Shown here: positions 58,537 to 64,000 of the stretch, in pieces | Layout of the letters: every line of letters begins with the position of its first letter | Numbering within the stretch: the stretch's first letter is position 1 | Source of the DNA: Flavobacteriaceae bacterium | GTDB taxonomy: Bacteria > Bacteroidota > Bacteroidia > Flavobacteriales > Flavobacteriaceae | Direction of reading: 5' to 3' | DNA length: 64,000 nt | Assembly (NCBI GenBank): GCA_018402205.1 | Contig: JAGYIX010000003.1 | Location: forward strand, 1 to 64,000 | Made by a program: the position numbers and the translations under genes | The notes under the pieces: model-generated | Database searches by the model: none | What the model was told of the DNA's origin: nothing | Seen by the model: only the letters and a program-made list of their open reading frames with translations

Positions 58537-59019
58537 ATGAAATTTCGTAGATTAACCAAAGAGCAATTTGAGCATATGAACCAGGAGTTCGGTGCTTTTC
58601 TGGCTACTCGGGGTATTGATAAAAAGCTCTGGGACAATAAGAAAGCTACAGAATCTTCAGAGGTAGATGAGTTGTTAGACGAGTTTAGCGATCTTGTATG
58701 GGATGCTGTGTTAGAAAAAGCGGCATACATTGAGAATATATCTTCAAATCACATGTATTTATTCAAGTGTTTTGACCAAGAAATAAAACTTATTGCGATT
58801 GAGGTGGGCAATTCCGAAATTGATTTACGTGATAGCGAGGGATTTGAGTGGTTTAAAAAACACTATAATTCCGATTATATCACCTACAAAAGAGCGGCAA
58901 AGGCTTACTCAAAAACAAAAAATGGAGATAAATTTGAGTTGATAGAAAAAGGCGGAGTCATTACAAAAGGAACCTTGTACGATTGGTTTGAAGACCTCTT
59001 AGATCTATCTGCAGATTAA
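58537..59019 (+). CDS. Conserved hypothetical protein, DUF6495-like
   Basis: ORF between rplI and hisS; 'MKFRRLTKEQFEHMNQEFGAFLATRGIDKKLWD'. Confidence 0.7.
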   Translation: MKFRRLTKEQFEHMNQEFGAFLATRGIDKKLWDNKKATESSEVDELLDEFSDLVWDAVLEKAAYIENISSNHMYLFKCFDQEIKLIAIEVGNSEIDLRDSEGFEWFKKHYNSDYITYKRAAKAYSKTKNGDKFELIEKGGVITKGTLYDWFEDLLDLSAD

Positions 59020-59034
59020 TTTTAATCTATACTT

Positions 59035-60435
59035 ATGGCTACAAATGCAAGTTTAGCAAAAGGTACAAGAGATTTTTATGGGGATGAACTGAATAAAAGA
59101 CAGTTCATGATTAGAGTTATTGAAAAGCACTTTAAACAATTTGGTTTCTCAAGAATCGAAACTCCGAGTTTTGAAAATTACAGTACACTTATTGGTAAGT
59201 ATGGAGAAGAAGGTGATCGGTTGATTTTCAAAATATTAAAATCTGGTGATTATTTGGGCAAGGTCAACCCAGATGTGCTAGTCTCCAAAGACAGTCAAGA
59301 GCTAACGCCTGCGATAAGTGATAAGGCATTGCGTTACGATCTAACGGTTCCATTTGCGCGATTTGTGGTTCAGCATCAAAACGAACTAGCATTTCCATTT
59401 AAACGCTACCAGATTCAGCCAGTTTGGCGTGCAGATCGACCGCAAAAAGGAAGGTTTCGTGAGTTTACCCAATGCGATGCTGATGTGGTTGGTGTGCATT
59501 CTTTATGGCAAGAACTCGAATTCTTGCAGCTATACAATGCGGTTTTTTCGGAATTGGGATTAGTAAATGAATATAAGGTAACGGTAAAACTCAATAACCG
59601 TAAACTGCTTAGTGGGTTAGCAGAGGTTCTTTCTATAGAAGATCGACTTACTGTCTTTATGACTGTATTAGACAAGTTAGATAAGATTGGAGCTAACGGT
59701 GTTGCCGAAGAGTTAAAATTACTAGGCTTTGAGGATCGGGTTTGGGATACCATGCAGTTTTTCTTAGATACTCAAATAAGCTTGGATCAAAGAATTTCAA
59801 AATTACACGTGTTGCTAGCTGATTCTTTAGTTGGGATACAAGGGTTAAAAGAATTGGAATTTTTATTCGCGAATGCTGCGCAATTTGAATTTGCGGCCAT
59901 ACAGCTGAGTTTCGATCTTACTCTAGCTCGAGGATTGCACTATTACACGGGTACCTTGTTTGAAGTAAGCGCCCCAGAAAAGGTTCAGCTAGGGGCCATC
60001 GGAGGGGGCGGAAGATATGACAATCTCACCGAAGCTTTTGGAGGAACAGATATGAGTGGTGTCGGTATTTCTTTTGGGTTGGATCGGCTTTATCTGGTGT
60101 TAGAAGAATTAGGTTTATTTGGAGAGTACCTTGAAGATCAAATAGATGTTGTTGTATTATTTTTTGAGCACACAGATCCATTGCTATTATTTCAAGTAGT
60201 TAATCGTTTACGGGCTCAAGGAATATCAGCAGAAATGTATCCCGAGGCAGCTAAAATTGCTAAGCAATATAAGTATGCAGAAAAGAGGAAAGCTAGATTC
60301 ATATTTTCTACAGATCAGAAAAACTCATCCTCTAAACCTTTTGTTTTAAAGAACATGAAGACTTCCGAACTGCACGAATGCAGTCTGGAAAGCCTTCAGG
60401 ATGTAATACAACTCATACGGTTGCCCTCTATTTAG
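59035..60435 (+). CDS. hisS: Histidine--tRNA ligase
   Basis: 'KGTRDFYGDE', 'YDLTVPFARFV', 'LARGLHYYTGTLFEV', 'GGGGRYDNL'. Confidence 0.97.
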   Translation: MATNASLAKGTRDFYGDELNKRQFMIRVIEKHFKQFGFSRIETPSFENYSTLIGKYGEEGDRLIFKILKSGDYLGKVNPDVLVSKDSQELTPAISDKALRYDLTVPFARFVVQHQNELAFPFKRYQIQPVWRADRPQKGRFREFTQCDADVVGVHSLWQELEFLQLYNAVFSELGLVNEYKVTVKLNNRKLLSGLAEVLSIEDRLTVFMTVLDKLDKIGANGVAEELKLLGFEDRVWDTMQFFLDTQISLDQRISKLHVLLADSLVGIQGLKELEFLFANAAQFEFAAIQLSFDLTLARGLHYYTGTLFEVSAPEKVQLGAIGGGGRYDNLTEAFGGTDMSGVGISFGLDRLYLVLEELGLFGEYLEDQIDVVVLFFEHTDPLLLFQVVNRLRAQGISAEMYPEAAKIAKQYKYAEKRKARFIFSTDQKNSSSKPFVLKNMKTSELHECSLESLQDVIQLIRLPSI

Positions 60436-61523
60436 TCTTCAAAATACGAGAAAGCATCTCCTGACTTAAGGGCTAAAAGAGAATGGTAGATTAAGCGAAT
60501 GACATTTGCAACATCTTCTCTATGAACCGTTTCAACCGTGGTATGCATATAACGCAGAGGAAGCGAAATAAGGGCAGATGCTACTCCGCCGTTACTGTAG
60601 GCAAAAGCATCTGTATCTGTGCCAGTATAGCGTGACGATGCATGGCGTTGAAAGGGAATTTTTTGTTTTTCGGCGGTCTCAATAATCAATTCCCTTAGTT
60701 TGTGCTGAATAGCTGGTGCATAGGAAATTACAGGACCGTCACCCATTTTAGTCTCTCCTTGCTCAATTTTACTAATCATCGGTGTGGTAGTATCATGAGT
60801 AACATCAGTAACAATAGCTACATTAGGCTTTATACGCTGGGTAATCATCTCAGCACCTCTTAATCCGATCTCTTCCTGTACAGAATTCGTGATGTATAAT
60901 CCAAACGGCAACTTAACCTTGTTTTCCTTCAAAAGTCTGCCCACTTGGGCTATCATAAAACCACCGGCGCGGTTATCAAGAGCCCGGCAGACAAAATGGT
61001 TTTTGTTCAGCACTTTAAAGTGGTCAGGGTAGGTAATTACGCATCCTACATGAACCCCAAGCTTTTCAACTTCTTTTTTGTCTTTTGCGCCTATGTCGAT
61101 AAAGATGTTTTCTAGTTTAGGAGTCTCTTCTTTACCGGGCTTTCGGGTATGAATAGCGGGCCAACCAAATACGCCCTCAACAATACCGTTTTTGGTGTGA
61201 ATGTTTACCCATTTAGAAGGGGCTATTTGGTGATCGCTTCCGCCATTTCGAATAACGTAAATAAGACCGTTGTCTGTGATGTAGTTCACGTACCAAGAGA
61301 TTTCGTCAGAGTGGGCCTCAATAACTACTTTGTACTCTGCCTCTGGATTAATTACTCCTACTGCGGTACCGTAAGTATCTGTAATAAAGGTGTCTACGTA
61401 TGGATTCAAGTAGTTCATCCAAATCTTTTGTCCTTGCGCCTCATACCCTGTGGGGGAGGCATTATTCAGGTATTTTTCTAAAAATTCAAGTGCTTTTTTG
61501 TTAAGAATTTCTGTGGTCTTCAT
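60432..61523 (-). CDS. M42 family metallopeptidase (glutamyl aminopeptidase-like)
   Basis: 'VIEAHSDEISWYVNYI', 'CRALDNRAGGFMIAQV', 'SVQEEIGLRGAEM'. Confidence 0.94.
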   Translation of the reverse strand: MKTTEILNKKALEFLEKYLNNASPTGYEAQGQKIWMNYLNPYVDTFITDTYGTAVGVINPEAEYKVVIEAHSDEISWYVNYITDNGLIYVIRNGGSDHQIAPSKWVNIHTKNGIVEGVFGWPAIHTRKPGKEETPKLENIFIDIGAKDKKEVEKLGVHVGCVITYPDHFKVLNKNHFVCRALDNRAGGFMIAQVGRLLKENKVKLPFGLYITNSVQEEIGLRGAEMITQRIKPNVAIVTDVTHDTTTPMISKIEQGETKMGDGPVISYAPAIQHKLRELIIETAEKQKIPFQRHASSRYTGTDTDAFAYSNGGVASALISLPLRYMHTTVETVHREDVANVIRLIYHSLLALKSGDAFSYFED

Positions 61524-61564
61524 GTTCCTTTAATTTTGCTCTAATTTAGCGAATATCTTGCGGT

Positions 61565-62269
61565 ATGAAATACAGTCTATTCTTCATTTTAGTGATATGC
61601 TTAAGCGCTTTTGGTAAAATTAATGCGCAAGACCCCATGCGTTACAAGCTAGAGAACGACAGTGTATTTACAGAGACTATCGAACTTGATGAGGTGTACG
61701 TTCTTGGACCACTTCGTTTTGAAGATGAGACCGATCGAGTGGCCTACTTGAGACACCAATACCGGGTATTTAAGGTATACAAATATGCACTTATGACCTC
61801 ACATCGATTAGACAGTCTAAAATCTAGGTTAGATAAGATTTCATCTAAGCGTAAGAAACGACTCTACACTAAGCAGGTCAAAGATTTTTTACAAGATGAG
61901 CTCACCGATGAACTCAAGAAACTTTCTAGATCAGACGGTCGAGTGCTTATTTCATTAATTGATCGGCAAACCGGTATAAGTGCCTTTGATCTGGTTAGAG
62001 ACTATCGCAGCGGCTTTACGGCTTTTTGGTATCAGACAGCTGCTAAATTGTACGATATGAACCTCAAATCAACGTATGACCCTTGCGAAAACAAGATAGA
62101 CTATTGGACTGAAGACATTCTGCAACGCGCCTATCTAAGAGGTTTGTTGAGGTATGAAGAAGCCTATAAACCCATTGACCTCAAAAAATGGAAGCTACTT
62201 GGTTGGATCAGAAGAAGCATCAAAAAGAAACTGCACCATCAACCGAATGGCCTTAAAACCAAAGAATAG
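61565..62269 (+). CDS. DUF4294 domain-containing protein
   Basis: Signal peptide; 'RVAYLRHQYRVFKVYKYALM...VLISLIDRQTGISAFDLVRDYRSGFTAFWYQTAAKLYDMNLKSTYDP'. Confidence 0.9.
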   Translation: MKYSLFFILVICLSAFGKINAQDPMRYKLENDSVFTETIELDEVYVLGPLRFEDETDRVAYLRHQYRVFKVYKYALMTSHRLDSLKSRLDKISSKRKKRLYTKQVKDFLQDELTDELKKLSRSDGRVLISLIDRQTGISAFDLVRDYRSGFTAFWYQTAAKLYDMNLKSTYDPCENKIDYWTEDILQRAYLRGLLRYEEAYKPIDLKKWKLLGWIRRSIKKKLHHQPNGLKTKE

Positions 62270-62425
62270 GGCTAAACCAGATAAAATTCCACCTAAAGTT
62301 ACCACCGCCCAAAACAAAGGGTGGCCTTCGTTTTTAAAGGCGCTACTCAATACAATTGGACCACTTGCCATAAAAATTAAAGCGATGAGCCAATGCTTAA
62401 TTCCTTTGCGCAGTTTTTGAGCCAT
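62195..62425 (-). CDS. Small membrane protein, DUF6095-like
   Basis: Two TM helices 'HWLIALIFMASGPIVL' and 'LFWAVVTLGGILSGLALFFGF'. Confidence 0.75.
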   Translation of the reverse strand: MAQKLRKGIKHWLIALIFMASGPIVLSSAFKNEGHPLFWAVVTLGGILSGLALFFGFKAIRLMVQFLFDASSDPTK

Positions 62426-62436
62426 ATGATATTTTG

Positions 62437-64000
62437 CTAATAGTTCTCTATTAGTTGATTAAGAGTTACGCTAGGTCTCATTGCTTGGTTTGCAAGAGCA
62501 GCTTTTGGAGCATAATACCCTCCTACATTCTGCGGATGTCCTTGGGTTTGATTAATCTCAGCTAGTATAGTTTCGCTATGGTTAATTAAAGCGCTGCTCA
62601 AATGCGAAAATCGCTGTTTTTGTGTTGCGCTTATCCCAGAGACGCTTAACGCTTCTACCCAAAATTTAATGAGGTAAAAGTGACTCCCTCTGGTGTCGAT
62701 TGTGCCTATATCTCTTTGTGGACCTAAGTTTTCATTTAGCAAGCGCTCTACAGCATCCCCAAGTGTATTGGCATAGATCATCAAGTCGTCGTTATTGGTT
62801 TTTTGGGCAATAAATTCTAATGCCACTTCTAGGGCTAAAAATTCTCCTAACGAATCCCATCGTAAATGCCCTTCTTCAAGAAATTGTTGCACGTGTTTGG
62901 GAGCAGATCCGCCAGCACCAGTTTCGAATAAACCACCTCCGTTCATAAGCGGCACAATAGAAAGCATTTTAGCTGAAGTGCCGACTTCAAGAATGGGGAA
63001 TAGGTCGGTCAAGTAATCTCTAAGTACGTTTCCAGTCACCGATATGGTGTCTTTACCCTCTTTTAAACGTTTAAGCGTTTCGTAGGTAGCATCCGCTACC
63101 GATAGAATACGAATATCTAGTCCTTTGGTGTTTTCTTGTGCCAGATAGGCATTCACTTTTTTGATAAGTTCTGCATCGTGAGCTCGGTGTTCGTCTAGCC
63201 AGAAAATGGCAGGTGTCTGAGATAATCGCGCGCGTTCTACAGCCAATGAAACCCAATTTTTTATCGCAGGATCTTTAACTTGACACATACGCCAGATGTC
63301 TCCAGGTTGAACCTCGTTCTCGATAAGTATCTCTTGAGTTAATTCATCTACAACCACTACTGTACCTGCCGATGCGATTTCGAAGGTTTTGTCATGTGAT
63401 CCGTATTCTTCTGCTTTTTGAGCCATAAGACCTACGTTTGGTACAGTGCCCATAGTAGACGGATCAAATGCTCCGAATTTTTTACAGAAGTCTATGGTGG
63501 TTTGATATACAGCAGCATAAGAACTGTCTGGAATTATAGCTAGGGTATCTCTGAGAGTTCCTGACGCGTCGTGCATTTTTCCTGAATTACGGATCATAGC
63601 TGGCATAGAGGCGTCAATAATAACGTCACTTGGAACGTGTAAATTCGTGATTCCTTTATCTGAATTCACCATTGCCCAGTCAGCCGAATCGGCTAACTTT
63701 TCTAGAATGGCCGTGCGCAGTTTTAATGCGCCGTCTGATCCGCTGGCTTCTAGGTTATTCAGAACACTTTGCAGCCCTTCATTTAGATTGATATTAACTT
63801 CCTTTACAACAGTACCGTGAGCCGCAAAAAGGTCATTGAAATAAGCGGATAAGGCATGACCGAAAATGATGGGGTCTGAGACCTTCATCATTGTAGCCTT
63901 TAGGTGCAGCGAAAGCAGTAAATTTTCGCTCTTAGCCTCTGAATAGGCCGTTTTAAAAAAAGATTGAAGTGCATGTTTTTGCATTGCACTCACGTCAATA
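62437..64000 (-). CDS. icd: Monomeric NADP-dependent isocitrate dehydrogenase, N-terminus beyond window
   Basis: 'NSDKGITNLHVPSDVIIDASMPAMIRNSGKM', 'MAQKAEEYGSHDKTFEI'; frame stays open past 63993 to the edge (..IDVSAMQK). Confidence 0.95.
   Translation of the reverse strand, partial: IDVSAMQKHALQSFFKTAYSEAKSENLLLSLHLKATMMKVSDPIIFGHALSAYFNDLFAAHGTVVKEVNINLNEGLQSVLNNLEASGSDGALKLRTAILEKLADSADWAMVNSDKGITNLHVPSDVIIDASMPAMIRNSGKMHDASGTLRDTLAIIPDSSYAAVYQTTIDFCKKFGAFDPSTMGTVPNVGLMAQKAEEYGSHDKTFEIASAGTVVVVDELTQEILIENEVQPGDIWRMCQVKDPAIKNWVSLAVERARLSQTPAIFWLDEHRAHDAELIKKVNAYLAQENTKGLDIRILSVADATYETLKRLKEGKDTISVTGNVLRDYLTDLFPILEVGTSAKMLSIVPLMNGGGLFETGAGGSAPKHVQQFLEEGHLRWDSLGEFLALEVALEFIAQKTNNDDLMIYANTLGDAVERLLNENLGPQRDIGTIDTRGSHFYLIKFWVEALSVSGISATQKQRFSHLSSALINHSETILAEINQTQGHPQNVGGYYAPKAALANQAMRPSVTLNQLIENY

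Noticed and set aside
1-64000. tRNA/rRNA genes, prophage, integrase, transposase, toxin-antitoxin or restriction/defence islands
   Set aside because: None recognised by reading the sequence and the ORF list; a tRNAscan/Infernal/DefenseFinder run would be needed to exclude them formally.

Overview
64 kb of Bacteroidota (flavobacteria-like) chromosome. Evidence: TAnnTTTG promoter boxes, DUF4199/DUF4252/DUF4294/DUF2911 families, a LETM1-like protein, a SerB-SerA fusion and MsbA/GlmU-like/MtaB neighbours. Most of the window is ordinary housekeeping sequence: trxB, oxyR, a beta-oxidation operon with its MarR regulator, purL, purB, carB, rpmE2, rpmH, rpsF-rpsR-rplI, hisS, priA, rlmH, rmuC, a DEAD-box helicase and monomeric icd (truncated at the right edge). 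The accessory-looking part is about 1-4520. It holds an AT-rich polysaccharide-export (SLBB) block bounded by inverted copies of a 16-26 bp palindromic motif. Next to it lies a dense palindromic repeat locus (4173-4519): a cloverleaf-like element with perfect 22-bp inverted arms, directly abutting tandem 67-bp self-complementary units that run into the stop codon of a serine hydrolase gene. Other points of interest: a perfect 24-bp palindrome upstream of the MarR/fad operon; a homopolymer frameshift splitting an acyl-CoA synthetase; a SerB-SerA fusion whose start needs correcting; and rpmH, missing from the ORF track. I found no CRISPR array, tRNA/rRNA gene, prophage, transposase or clearly novel multi-gene defence system. 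The repeat locus is the best candidate for something undescribed. Family assignments are from recognition of protein sequence, with no database search.
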